Shown: positions 10,776-20,298 of the stretch, piece by piece | Layout of the letters: each line of letters opens with the position of its first letter | How positions within the stretch are numbered: position 1 is the first letter of the stretch | Source: Trifolium pratense | Taxonomy: Eukaryota > Streptophyta > Magnoliopsida > Fabales > Fabaceae | Assembly: GCF_020283565.1 (NCBI RefSeq) | Contig: NC_060064.1 | Location: forward strand, 7,276,001-7,340,000 | Direction of reading: 5' to 3' | Length of the DNA stretch: 64,000 nucleotides | Notes under the pieces: generated by a model | The model's database searches: none | Seen by the model: only the letters and a program-made list of their open reading frames with translations | Told to the model about the DNA's origin: nothing | Program-made: the position numbers and the translations under genes

Positions 10776-13720
10776 TCATTTAACCATAATTGTTGTAAAG
10801 CTTTCACTACATTTTCATCAATAGCCACAACAACTTCGCGAGAGTGAAGGAACTCGTAAGTCGAATTCACCGAAAAAATACCTGATTGAGTAAGCCTCCA
10901 TCGTCTGCTATCTGCGTCATTGCTCACATTAGTCCTGAACCACGCATCATTCTCAATACCCCCAATCTTCATAATATCACGCCACCACAAAGATTGACCT
11001 TTGACATTGCTAAGATTAGAGTGCAAAAAATTATCAGCCAAACTCTCATATCTATGTTCTAATAGTTTGGTCCATAAAGTATTATGATCACACAAACCTC
11101 TCCACTTCCATTTACAAAGTAAAGCTTGGTTGAAATAATTTAGATTCTTTATACCCAACCCACCTTTATCTTTTGGTAGGCAAATTGTGTCCCAACTAAC
11201 CCAACAAATCTTCTTAATATCAGAACATCCTCCCCAAAGAAATCTCCTTTGGATACTAATCAATTCTTGTAACACACACACCGGTACCTTGAAAAAAGAG
11301 AAAAAATATAATGGGAGGCTAGAGAGTACCGAATTAATGAGTGTAACTCTTCCGCCAAATGATAAATTTCGACCACTCCAAGTATTAAGTCGTTTCTTCA
11401 TAGCTTCCACTATAGGATTCCAAGTGACCTTTCTCCTTGGATTAGCTCCAACTGGAATTCCTAGAAAACGAAAAGGTATCGATTCTACTTCACAGTGTAA
11501 AAAGGAGGACGCTGCGGAAAAAAAATTATCATCAAGATTAATGCCATAAAGCTTACTTTTGTAAAAATTAACCTTCAGTCCCGATACTAATTCAAAACTT
11601 CTCATCACAGTTTTAAGCGACCACAAATTCTCCCACTTCCCTTCACCTACTAGAACGGTATCATCTGCAAATTGAAGAGTGTGAAACTGTAAGTCATCAC
11701 GAACTTTAAAACCATGATAATTGCCATTGTCAACAGCCTTCTGCATTAAGCGAGTGAGACCTTCCGCAACTATCAAGAAAAGAAAGGGAGATAACGGATC
11801 CCCTTGTCTCAGCCCTTTATCAACAACAAAATCCGCCGTAGGACTACCATTTACAAGCACAGACATTGAGCTAGTAAAAATACAGGCTTTCATCCACTTC
11901 AGCCACCTCTGCGCAAATCCCATTCTCCGCATCATATACTCCAAAAAATTCCAATTTACCGTATCGTACGCCCTCTCAAAATCAACCTTCAATAATAAAC
12001 ACTTGTCTTTTCTTCTCTTGGCAAAATCAATCAGTTCATTCACTACCAAAACCCCATCCAGAATCTGACGATTAGGAACAAAGGCTGTTTGACAATCTGA
12101 GATCAATATACCAATAACTTTTTTTAGACGAGCCGCCAACACCTTTGAAAGGATTTTATACAAACAACCAACAAGGCAAATGGGTCTATAATCTGATAAT
12201 ACCTGAGGATGATCCTTTTTTGGTACTAGTGTCAAGAAAGATGCAGTGATCGCCTTTGGAAGGAAAGCAATACTGTGAAATTCGTTGAAAAACTCCATAA
12301 CATCTGTTTTTAGGATGTCCCAACAAGTCTTCAAGAAGTTAAAGTTAAATCCATCAGGACCCGGACACTTATTGCCATCACTATTCCACACAACCTCTCT
12401 AACTTCCTCAACCGAAAAGGGAGATAATAAAGAAGAATTATCTGCTTCCGTCAAGGAGTTAAACGAAAGCCCATCTAGAGTAGGACGGTTATGCCATTCT
12501 TCGGTGAAGTTATTAGCAAAATAATTTTTTACAAAAGACTTGATCTCATCGACCCCTTGAACCCATTTGTCACCATCTCTCAACGCCACTAGTTGGTTAT
12601 TCCTCCTTCTACCCTTTAAAGTCTGATGAAAAAATTTGGTATTAGAATTCCCTTCTTTAACCCACTTTGATCTGGACTTCTGTTTGAGTAAGCTATCCTT
12701 AAAATGAAGTTGCTTCCAAAACTCCTTATTTAGGCCCTCTAACATAAGGTAATCAGCATCCCCATTAGTACTTGAAAGAAGGCCTTCAAACTCATTAATA
12801 TCGGAGACTGTCTTCTCTATGTTTAGATCCAAATAACCAAACACCTCCTTGTTCCACTTCTTTAGACTCTCTCTAAGAAGTTTTAGTTTTTCTTTCAAGA
12901 CAAAAGCTTTTTTACCCCTAATATCGTAACTTTTCCATGCTGATTCCACAAAACCATTAAACTCTGGATGTTCTAACCAACCGTTTATCACCCTAAAAGG
13001 TTTAGGGCCCCAATTACACGACGAGCTGAGGAGCCAAACTGGACAATGATCAGATATATCACGGTCTCTGATCCATTGCCCCTTAACACCATTCTTCTTC
13101 AAGAAGCCCTCTGATAACAAGAACATGTCTAAGCGGCTCATAGCTATACCGTCTGGGCTGAACCAAGAAAATTTCTTCCCTAGCACAGGTATATCAATAA
13201 GCTCCATGTCATCCACAAACTCTTTGAAAAAGTTAACCTCACTCCTCCTTGTAGCAACACTACTTCCTTTTCTTTCGGATAAATGAAGAATAGTGTTAAA
13301 ATCACCACCAATACACCATTCACCACTATCCCCTCTTCTAAGATTCAATAAGTCTTCCCATAATTTTCTTTTGCCCGCTAAATTACAAGGAGAGTACACA
13401 TTAACAATGTTCACCCTCATACCCTCCCAATCAACACAAATCCCCACAAAGCCGTCACCATAAAAGATATTTAGCAATTTGAATAAGTCAGAGTTCCAGA
13501 TTGTTAAAATACCTCCAGATGGTCCTACCGCCTCCTTAGCCGCCCAGTGAACATCTTGATGCCCCCACAAATTATGAATCATAGAATCATCAAAATGTGC
13601 CCTCTTTGTTTCTTGTAACATACATAAATCAAACATACCTTTTTTGAGAAACTGACTCAACCTCCCCCTCTTAGCACTCCCCCCCCCCCACCCTCTCATA
13701 TTCAAGGATACTATCTTCAT
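10776..13720 (-). pseudogene. Outer LINE ORF2, 5' portion: endonuclease and reverse transcriptase
   Basis: The likely start is the ATG at 13720 (MKIVSLNMRGWGGG, a normal LINE endonuclease start), which overlaps the ORF1 stop as ATGA; an ATG three codons upstream at 13729 is also possible. Endonuclease motifs: MLQETKR, GGDFNTIL, ISDHCPVWL. Reverse transcriptase motifs: [70 protein letters not shown]. The frame is open over its whole length and stays in phase with 4586-5103 after removal of the inner LINE; past 10776 it runs into inner-LINE sequence and stops at 10715. So the only visible lesion is the nested insertion. Confidence 0.88.
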
Positions 13721-14047
13721 TTGGCACACTTTTTCTGTTGCGCCCTTAGAATTCTACCATCCTCATCTCTTCTTTCATTATTGTGAATGTGGTGAATACA
13801 AACATCTTCATCTTCCTCTCCTCCTACACCCAAGTCTCTGGCCCCCTTCCAAATTTTTGACGTAACTTCCTTTTCTCTATTTTTTAAAAATACCTTGTTA
13901 CAATTTCTAATATCTGACGATTGCAAAGAGCTACAACAAAGTACCGTGCCTGCTGAAGAAACAGAGTTGGAAGCAATAATTAGTTTCTTAATTTTTCCAA
14001 CAGGATTACGCGTGCACTTGTCGTTCTTAACCTCGAGACCTTTAGCA
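13717..14047 (-). pseudogene. Outer LINE ORF1, C-terminal remnant
   Basis: In-frame remnant of about 110 codons running from the 5' truncation point at the target duplication (14049) to a TGA at 13717-13719. It shows no zinc knuckle, only a charged stretch (GGEEDEDVCIHHIHNNERR). I place it as ORF1 by position and by the ATGA overlap with ORF2, not by domain. Confidence 0.6.
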
Positions 14048-14064
14048 GATCTTTATCCTACATA

Positions 14065-15420
14065 TGTTTTTATGGAGTGTGAATTGCTGCGGTAAGTTTT
14101 GACACAGTTTTAATTTTTTTTCCCATTAATTACATAAAGAAAATGGTTGACGCTGATACATATTGTTAGGTGATAGTAAAGAGTTTTGAAGCAACCTAAT
14201 CGTTTTTTCATCTTACAGTATTTCATAATAACAAGCTTTATTTTCTTGCTATTTCGTTTACGCTTCTTATTACTCTAACAATTTGAACCCCCACACCCCA
14301 ATTATTGCTTTGATCCTAAATTTATTTTAATTAAATTGTTGAAATAAGTAATTTTTGTGGAGATGAATTTATTATTAAACGGCAATTTAATACACTTGTT
14401 AAATAATTCATCACTTAGTTAAAATTAAATGATTAGTTAAAGGTGAATTCTTTAATGCCCATAAAAAATGTTTAGTATCATAACTTGGAAGGAAAAATGA
14501 ATCTAATAAAGCTTATATTATTTAAAAAATATTTAAGTATGAGAAAAAATAACACAGCTTCAAATACTTGATTATTAGGTATATACTATATATCCAATAA
14601 AACTCTTAGAATTTGATGTGAATTTGCTTTTGCATTTGCAGATCCTAATGCTTGGTTCTCTAGTGAAGCTGACAAAGGCATTGGTGTGTGAACCAAAAAC
14701 TACCACTCTCAAACAAAAATTATCTATTACGGTTTTTCTAGAAATCTTAACTTGGAAAGATTAGTTAGAAGTAAATTTCTTCACCACACAAGAAATGAAT
14801 TTTTGGCACAAGTGATAGATACTTTGGTCCTTTAATCTTAAATATTTAGATTTCACAATCCCTCACTTGGAAGCCCAATCCCTCATTTTATACCCATCAT
14901 TAAGTAACACTACTAACCTATATTTTTTTTAAGCCCCCATTTTTATGAGGCCATATGCCATGGTTCGTATGACACATACATAAAAAATACTTGGACTCGA
15001 ACATGAAATCTCTCAAATTAAAGACGTATCTTTTTACCACTAAATCAAGTTTTTGGAATTCTTTATACATAATATTAATATAGATAAAGAAATGATAAGC
15101 AAAGCATAAGAGGAAAAATCAAACTAATTTTACCACGATGTATTTCTATACATAGTAGTATTACATAAGAATTGTTAAAGATTTTTTTTTAATATGTTAA
15201 AATAGCATAATTCAAAAACGAATAAGTTTTTTTTACTAATCTTACAGTTCTTAAGGGAAAGGGACCCTAATAATTCATAGTTCCAACATGAGATAAATAA
15301 AATCTGGTCAAAGTACCATTAAGCATCAAACTCGAGTTCTCTCGAACATAAAATAATTTTAAAATGAGGAGTTATGCTCTGGCTTTATTTTTAATTTTTT
15401 GGTGTTAATAATAGTCATTT
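14065..15420. other. Upstream spacer of UGT-2; start is duplicated DNA
   Basis: No gene is supported. The first ~100 bases resume the duplicated sequence interrupted by the outer LINE: 'catatgtttttatgg' and 'gctgatacatattgt' match the region 30680-30905 upstream of UGT-5. The remainder is AT-rich with no recognised element. Confidence 0.5.
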
Positions 15421-15725
15421 CACTACAAAAAAAAGTCTGATGACAGCAATCCTTATTGCGGTGGTTGAATGGAACCGCCACTACAAAAGCCAATTGCGAT
15501 TTGCGACGGTTATTTGAACCGCCACAATTAATTAAATAATTGCGGCGGTTGTAATGGTAACTGCCACAATCAATTAATTAAATATAAACTGCCGCAAAAT
15601 GCTTTTTGGGCGCCTATTCCAGCGCTTAGTTCTAATCGCCGCAAAAAGCTTAGGATGCAGCAAAAGGCTTTTAACGGCGGTTAAAACCGCCGCAATTAGC
15701 AAATACAACCGCCACAATTTACTCT
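15421..15725. mobile_element. CACTA-type element end with subterminal GCGGCGGTT repeats
   Basis: Starts CACTACAAAAAAAAG, a CACTA-family terminus, followed by many copies of a short motif (ACCGCCACAATT / AACGGCGGTT) in alternating orientation, as in EnSpm subterminal regions. I do not find the matching right terminus, so it is either truncated or longer than marked. It lies about 300 bp upstream of the UGT-2 start and is absent from the paralogous UGT-5 promoter. Confidence 0.55.
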
Positions 15726-15965
15726 ATTAATTTTATAATTATTTTATATAAAATTTAAAATATGATATTAAAGTTTCAATGTTAAAACTCTCATTCAACG
15801 TTAAGCTGATCTAACCTATGTTTTTTTACAATAAAAGTCACCTTCAATCTTGCATAGGGTAGAAAATTTGGCGTTGCCACCTAGTTAGTACAAAAAGTTA
15901 AATGAAATAGACAAAAACATAAAACAAACATATATATGATTAATTAAATTCATGAACAAAGTTAG

Positions 15966-15975
15966 TATATAAATA
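15966..15975 (+). promoter_or_regulatory. TATA box of UGT-2
   Basis: TATATAAATA 54-63 bp before the ATG at 16029. The surrounding ~230 bases (from about 15800) are shared with the UGT-5 promoter, including its TATA box at 29787-29794, which supports function. Confidence 0.6.
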
Positions 15976-16028
15976 TGTCTTACAATCGTAGTTAATCAAT
16001 ATCAATAATCCTTCCAACTATACAAAAC

Positions 16029-17642
16029 ATGGCATCCCAAAATCAAAAACTCCATTTTGTATTATTCCCAATGATGGCACAAGGCCACATGATTCCTATG
16101 ATAGATATTGCAAAAATCTTAGCACAACATAACAATGTTAATGTTACAATAGTAACCACACCACAAAATGCATCACGTTACACATCAACCATAGCACGTT
16201 ATATTGAATCTGGTTTACACATTCAATTAATTCAACTTCAATTTCCATCTAAAGAGTTTGGATTACCAGAAGGGTGTGAGAATCTTGACATGCTACCATC
16301 ACTTGGTATAGCAACAGATTTCTTCAATGCATCAAGATTTCTAAAACAAGAAGCTGAAAAGTTATGTGAAGAGTTAACACCACCACCAAGTTGCATAATT
16401 TCAGATATGTGTTTGCCATATACAATTCACATAGCTAGAAAATTCAATATTCCAAGAATTTCTTTTGTTGGAGCAAGTTGCTTATATCTCTTGGCTATGC
16501 ATAATATACATGCTAACAATTTGTTTCAAATTATGGCTAATAAAGAAAATGAGTACTTTGATTTGCCTGGTATTTCTGAAAAAATTGAAATAACTATAGC
16601 ACAAACAAAACTAGGATTAAAGGGTGAAGCTTGGAATCAATTTAATATTGATTTGGGTGAAGCTGAAATGGGTTCTTATGGAGTAATAGTGAATTCTTTT
16701 GAAGAGTTAGAGCCATCATTTGTGAAAGATTATAAAAAAGTAAACAATGATAAAGTTTGGTGTATTGGTCCTGTTTCACTTAGTAACACTGATTACTTGG
16801 ACAAGGGGCAAAGAGGTAATAATAAAAATGGAATAATTGATGAATGGAAGCACATGAAGTGGCTTGATTCTCAAAAGCAAGGGAGTGTTATTTATGTAAG
16901 CCTTGGAAGTTTATGCAATATAACATCAAAACAAATGATAGAGCTTGGTTTAGCATTAGAAGCTACAAAAAGACCTTTTATTTGGGTTATTAGAGATGGA
17001 AATCAATTAGAAGCATTGGAAAAATGGGTTGAGGAAAGTGGATTTGAGGGGAGAATTAATGGTAGAGGATTATTAATTAAGAGTTGGGCACCTCAGTTAT
17101 TGATATTGTCACATCGTTCAACCGGGGGATTCTTGACACACTGTGGTTGGAATTCTACTATTGAAGCGATATGTGCCGGTGTTCCAATGGTTACATGGCC
17201 ACTTTTTGCCGATCAATTTTTGAATGAGACTTTAGCTGTGCAAATATTGAAAGTTGGTGTGAAAATTGGGGTGGAGATACCTCTGAAATGGGGTGAGGAA
17301 GAAGAAAGTAGTGTGTTGGTGAAGAAGGAAGATATCATTAGAGGAATTGAAAGATTAATGGATGAGACAAGTGAAAGTGAAGATAGAAGAAAAAAGATTA
17401 GAGAGCTTGCTAATATGGCTAAAAAGGCTGTAGAAAAAGATGGATCTTCTAATTCTAATGTTACTTTGTTCATCCAAGATATCATACAAAAAAATAAAGA
17501 TATGATTCAAGGAACAGGAACAGAGGAGTTGGAGGAAATTGAGGTGAAAATGTATGATGCTGAAATAAAGTCAAATGGTGCAATCATAAACACTTGTGAG
17601 GAGTTGGATAAGGTTTGTAGTGTTGGCAAAGAGAGCTTTTAA
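16029..17642 (+). CDS. UGT-2: UDP-glycosyltransferase, UGT73 family, 537 aa
   Basis: Complete intronless UGT, likely a cytosolic glucosyltransferase of specialised metabolism. The start at 16029 matches MASQN...HFVLFPMMAQGH in UGT-5. The catalytic His is residue 20 and its partner Asp residue 126 (ISDMCLPYT). The PSPG box spans residues 353-396 (WAPQ...ADQ), with HCGWNS at 371-376, Glu 379 and Asp-Gln 395-396. At 537 residues it is longer than the usual ~490-500. The excess is a C-terminal tail, MYDAEIKSNGAIINTCEEL then DKVCSVGKESF, homologous to the interdomain segment of UGT-6-type proteins with an internal deletion relative to UGT-5. Gene and promoter are a recent duplicate of UGT-5. Acceptor unknown. 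Confidence 0.96.
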   Translation: MASQNQKLHFVLFPMMAQGHMIPMIDIAKILAQHNNVNVTIVTTPQNASRYTSTIARYIESGLHIQLIQLQFPSKEFGLPEGCENLDMLPSLGIATDFFNASRFLKQEAEKLCEELTPPPSCIISDMCLPYTIHIARKFNIPRISFVGASCLYLLAMHNIHANNLFQIMANKENEYFDLPGISEKIEITIAQTKLGLKGEAWNQFNIDLGEAEMGSYGVIVNSFEELEPSFVKDYKKVNNDKVWCIGPVSLSNTDYLDKGQRGNNKNGIIDEWKHMKWLDSQKQGSVIYVSLGSLCNITSKQMIELGLALEATKRPFIWVIRDGNQLEALEKWVEESGFEGRINGRGLLIKSWAPQLLILSHRSTGGFLTHCGWNSTIEAICAGVPMVTWPLFADQFLNETLAVQILKVGVKIGVEIPLKWGEEEESSVLVKKEDIIRGIERLMDETSESEDRRKKIRELANMAKKAVEKDGSSNSNVTLFIQDIIQKNKDMIQGTGTEELEEIEVKMYDAEIKSNGAIINTCEELDKVCSVGKESF

Positions 17643-17860
17643 AATTGTGATCATGTGATCTTAATTTGTTTTATTTTTCTATTATTGCATAATGTGTACA
17701 CTGCAAGCATGAAGTTATGTTATAAATGCTTGAAGAGGCTATTGAATTCATACTTTTTTGTAACAAGAAAGTGCTATATGTGAACACTTCATTTTGCTTA
17801 TATGTTTAAAATTTTAAATCCCAAGATGCAAAGCTATAAACTTTGTATAATTGTTTCCAA
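17643..17860 (+). other. 3' flank of UGT-2
   Basis: Carries the block found after UGT-1, -4 and -5 (around 'gcatgaagttatgttata' and 'gtgctatatg'), probably the shared 3' UTR and polyadenylation region. The UGT C-terminal relic present in the other copies is reduced to about 'gatcttaattt' here. No gene. Confidence 0.45.
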
Positions 17861-17861
17861 C

Positions 17862-18090
17862 AGAGCCGGCCGGCCTGCACACATGTGCGAGAAGTGTGAC
17901 GGAATCGGGCCTCAAAATTTTGAGGGACTCAACTCAAAATTTTGAAGTCCTATAATATTACTTATATATTATTTATACCCATAAAATATCATATGTATAT
18001 TAATAGATTAAATTTTAGGTCCTAAAATAATAATTATATATTATTAATGTTCATAAAATATCATATGAGTATCAATAGATTAAATTTTCG
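17862..18090. repeat. GCCGGCC-type repeat fragment with ~75-bp tandem duplication
   Basis: Begins GAGCCGGCCGGCCTGCAC and continues 'gggcctcaaaattttgag', resembling the start of the hAT-like element at 34954-35414, so probably a degenerate fragment of that family. Within it, 17951-18015 and 18026-18090 are imperfect tandem copies sharing 'cataaaatatcatatg' and 'aatagattaaatttt'. Confidence 0.4.
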
Positions 18091-18094
18091 ATTG

Positions 18095-18172
18095 TTGGCA
18101 CAAGGCTACATGAATCCCATGATGGACAATGCAGATATATTTGAACATCATCGCAATGTTAATGTTACAATC
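18095..18172 (+). pseudogene. UGT N-terminal fragment, inverted against UGT-3
   Basis: The frame from 18095 reads LAQGYMNPMMDNADIF then NVNVTI, aligning with residues ~16-41 of UGT-3 (MAQGHMNPMMDIAKIL ... NVNVTI). The catalytic His is Tyr here and homology stops on both sides. It points toward the 3' end of UGT-3, so it marks a rearrangement breakpoint between UGT-2 and UGT-3. Confidence 0.7.
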
Positions 18173-18232
18173 GCACATAATACCACATTCAAAGTACAGA
18201 AAATCACATAAATGGTGCATGACAAGGACATT

Positions 18233-19741
18233 TCATTCTTTTCCTTTTATGGTATTTCCATTGGCAAATGATGACACAATATCCTTACTTTTTTGTATGA
18301 TATCTTGGATGAACAAATTAATATTAGAGTGAGAAGATCCATCTTTTTCTACAGCCTTTTTAGCCATCTCACCAAGCTCTTTAATCTTTTTTCTTCTTTC
18401 TTCACTTTCACTTGACTCATCCATTAATCTTTCAATTCCTCTAATGATATCTTCCTTCTTCACCAACACACTACTTTCCTCTTCCTCACCCCATTTCATA
18501 GGACTCTCCACCCCAATTTTCACACCAACTTTCAATATTTGCACAATTAAACTTTCATTCAAAAATTGATCACCAAAAAGTGGCCATGTAACCATTGGAA
18601 CACCGGCACATATCGCTTCAATAGTAGAATTCCAACCACAATGTGTTAAGAATCCTCCGGTTGAAGAATGTGACAATATCAATAACTGAGGTGCCCATCC
18701 CTTAATTACTAGGCCTCTACCACTAATTCTCCCCTCAAATCCACTTTCCTCAATCCATTTTTTCAACTCTTCTAATTGACTTCCCTCTCTTATAACCCAA
18801 ATAAAAGGTCTTTTTGTAGCTTCTAATGCTAAACCAAGTTCTATCATTTGTGGTGGTGTTAAATTACATAAACTACCAAGACATGCATATATAACACTCT
18901 CTTGCTTTTGAGAATCAAGCCACTTCAAATGCTTCCATTCACCACTTGAAACCTTATCATTATTACCTCTTTGAAACTTATCCAAATAATCAGTGTTACT
19001 AAGTGAAACAGGACCAATACACCAAACTTTATCATTTCTTACCTTTTTATATTCTCTTGCATATGTTGGCTCTAACTCTTCAAAAGAGTTCATGAGTATC
19101 CCATAAGTACCCATTTCAGCTTCAACCATATCTTCATTAAATTGTTTCCAAGCTTCATCCTTTAATCCTAGTGCTGTTTGTGCTAAGGTTATTTCAATTT
19201 TGTCAGGAATATCAGGCAAAACAAAGTACTCATTTTCCTTATTGGCCATAATTTCATTCATATTTTTGGCATGTAAATTAAGCAAATTGAAGAGACAAAA
19301 GCAACTTACTCCAACAAAAGAAATTCTTGGAATATTGAACTTTCTTGCTATATGGATTGTATATGGCAAACACATATCTGAAATTATGCATGTTGGTGGT
19401 GTTGCTAACTCTTCAAATTGCTTTTCAACTTCTTGTTGTAGAAATTTTGAAGCAATGAAGAAGTTTGAAGCTGTACCAAGTGAAGGTAACATGTCAAGAT
19501 TCTCACACCCTTCTGGTAATCCAAACTCTTTGCATGGAAATTCAATTTGGATTAATTGAATTTCAAGATAACGTGCTAGAATTGATGAGAAACGTGATGC
19601 ATTTTGTGGAGTGGTTACTATTGTAACATTAACATTGTTATGTTGTGACAATATTTTTGCAATGTCCATCATGGGATTCATGTGACCTTGTGCCATCATT
19701 GGAAACAACACAAAGTGAACCTTTGCATCTTGGGATCCCAT
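18233..19741 (-). CDS. UGT-3: UDP-glycosyltransferase, UGT73 family, 502 aa
   Basis: Complete intronless UGT. The start MGSQDAKVHFVLFPMMAQGH matches UGT-4. Catalytic His 20, partner Asp 122, PSPG box 349-392 with HCGWNS and a final GDQ (the neighbours have ADQ, a conservative change beside the sugar-binding Asp-Gln). The body agrees with the other copies up to ...IIQKSKDI, then the last residues (VSSFANGNTIKGKE) are unrelated to any paralogue and derive from foreign DNA at the breakpoint next to the inverted UGT fragment at 18095. It has therefore lost the tail shared by UGT-1, -2 and -5. Gene and upstream DNA are a tandem duplicate of UGT-4. Likely functional; acceptor unknown. Confidence 0.95.
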   Translation of the reverse strand: MGSQDAKVHFVLFPMMAQGHMNPMMDIAKILSQHNNVNVTIVTTPQNASRFSSILARYLEIQLIQIEFPCKEFGLPEGCENLDMLPSLGTASNFFIASKFLQQEVEKQFEELATPPTCIISDMCLPYTIHIARKFNIPRISFVGVSCFCLFNLLNLHAKNMNEIMANKENEYFVLPDIPDKIEITLAQTALGLKDEAWKQFNEDMVEAEMGTYGILMNSFEELEPTYAREYKKVRNDKVWCIGPVSLSNTDYLDKFQRGNNDKVSSGEWKHLKWLDSQKQESVIYACLGSLCNLTPPQMIELGLALEATKRPFIWVIREGSQLEELKKWIEESGFEGRISGRGLVIKGWAPQLLILSHSSTGGFLTHCGWNSTIEAICAGVPMVTWPLFGDQFLNESLIVQILKVGVKIGVESPMKWGEEEESSVLVKKEDIIRGIERLMDESSESEERRKKIKELGEMAKKAVEKDGSSHSNINLFIQDIIQKSKDIVSSFANGNTIKGKE

Positions 19742-19873
19742 GGTATTGTTGAAACTTGGAAGGATTAAAGGCTATGTAATTTTTTTTTTGTTGAAAGGAT
19801 TAAGGGATGATGATGATGTTATTTGTATATATGGTGAACAATGAATTTTGCTAAATTAAAGTTGTAAGACATA

Positions 19874-19889
19874 TTTATATATATATATA
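19874..19889 (-). promoter_or_regulatory. TATA-rich core promoter of UGT-3
   Basis: An alternating TA stretch (minus strand 'atatatatataaatat') about 135-150 bp upstream of the ATG. It adjoins a block of nearly 50 bases identical to the UGT-4 upstream region (19840-19885 compared with 23950-23997), pointing to a retained common promoter. Confidence 0.45.
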
Positions 19890-20067
19890 GTAATATCTCT
19901 GAATATTAGCAAGCAAGCCTTTTGAATTTTCTTTCCCTAAATACAGCATAAGTTTTATATTTTAAATTATTCGATATATTACTTTATTTATATTTTAAAT
20001 ATACATTTTATTAATACTATTAATTTATTTTTGGATAAGAAATCAGAGTTGGGGTCATCCGCACACA

Positions 20068-20298
20068 AAGTGACCCACTTGGGGTTGGTCTTGGTCTAGT
20101 AGTGTTGGCTTAGGTCCTTGGAGTATGCTCCTCTTAAGGTCTCAGGTTCGATTCCTCCTAGTTCTAATTTCGGTGGGTTAAGTCCATACAGAGAAAAGAG
20201 AAAAACTTTGGCTTTAAATGGGGCCCCGCAAGTGGGCGGTGAGATTGGTCCCCTTGGATTAGTCGGTCCTAGGGCCGGATACCAAGTTTTCAAAAAAA
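20068..20298 (+). mobile_element. tRNA-derived SINE
   Basis: The plus strand has TTGGTCTAGTAGTGTTGG near 20089 (box A-like), GGTTCGATTCC at 20145-20155 (box B), a GC-rich body ('ggggccccgcaagtgggcgg') and an A-run ending at 20298. This sequence is missing from the corresponding DNA upstream of UGT-4, so it inserted after the UGT-3/UGT-4 duplication. The 5' boundary is approximate. Confidence 0.65.

Larger units (their letters stand above)
4507..14048 (-). mobile_element. Outer LINE (L1-type), 5'-truncated, split by the inner LINE
   Basis: Non-LTR retrotransposon on the minus strand. It is flanked by ATCTTTATCCTACATA at 4491-4506 and 14049-14064 (16-bp target duplication) and has a short A-tail on the minus strand (4508-4518). 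It starts inside its ORF1, so it is 5'-truncated, a usual outcome of target-primed reverse transcription. Excluding the inner LINE and one copy of that element's duplication, it is about 3.85 kb. An unoccupied paralogue of its target is visible near 30676-30691 in the duplicated DNA upstream of UGT-5, which confirms the insertion point. Confidence 0.92.

Noticed and set aside
11187..12524. Plus-strand frames of 79-120 codons
   Set aside because: Shadows of the outer LINE reverse-transcriptase gene on the minus strand.
20089..20160. tRNA-like box A/box B sequence
   Set aside because: No cloverleaf can be folded and the A-tail indicates a SINE, not a tRNA gene.
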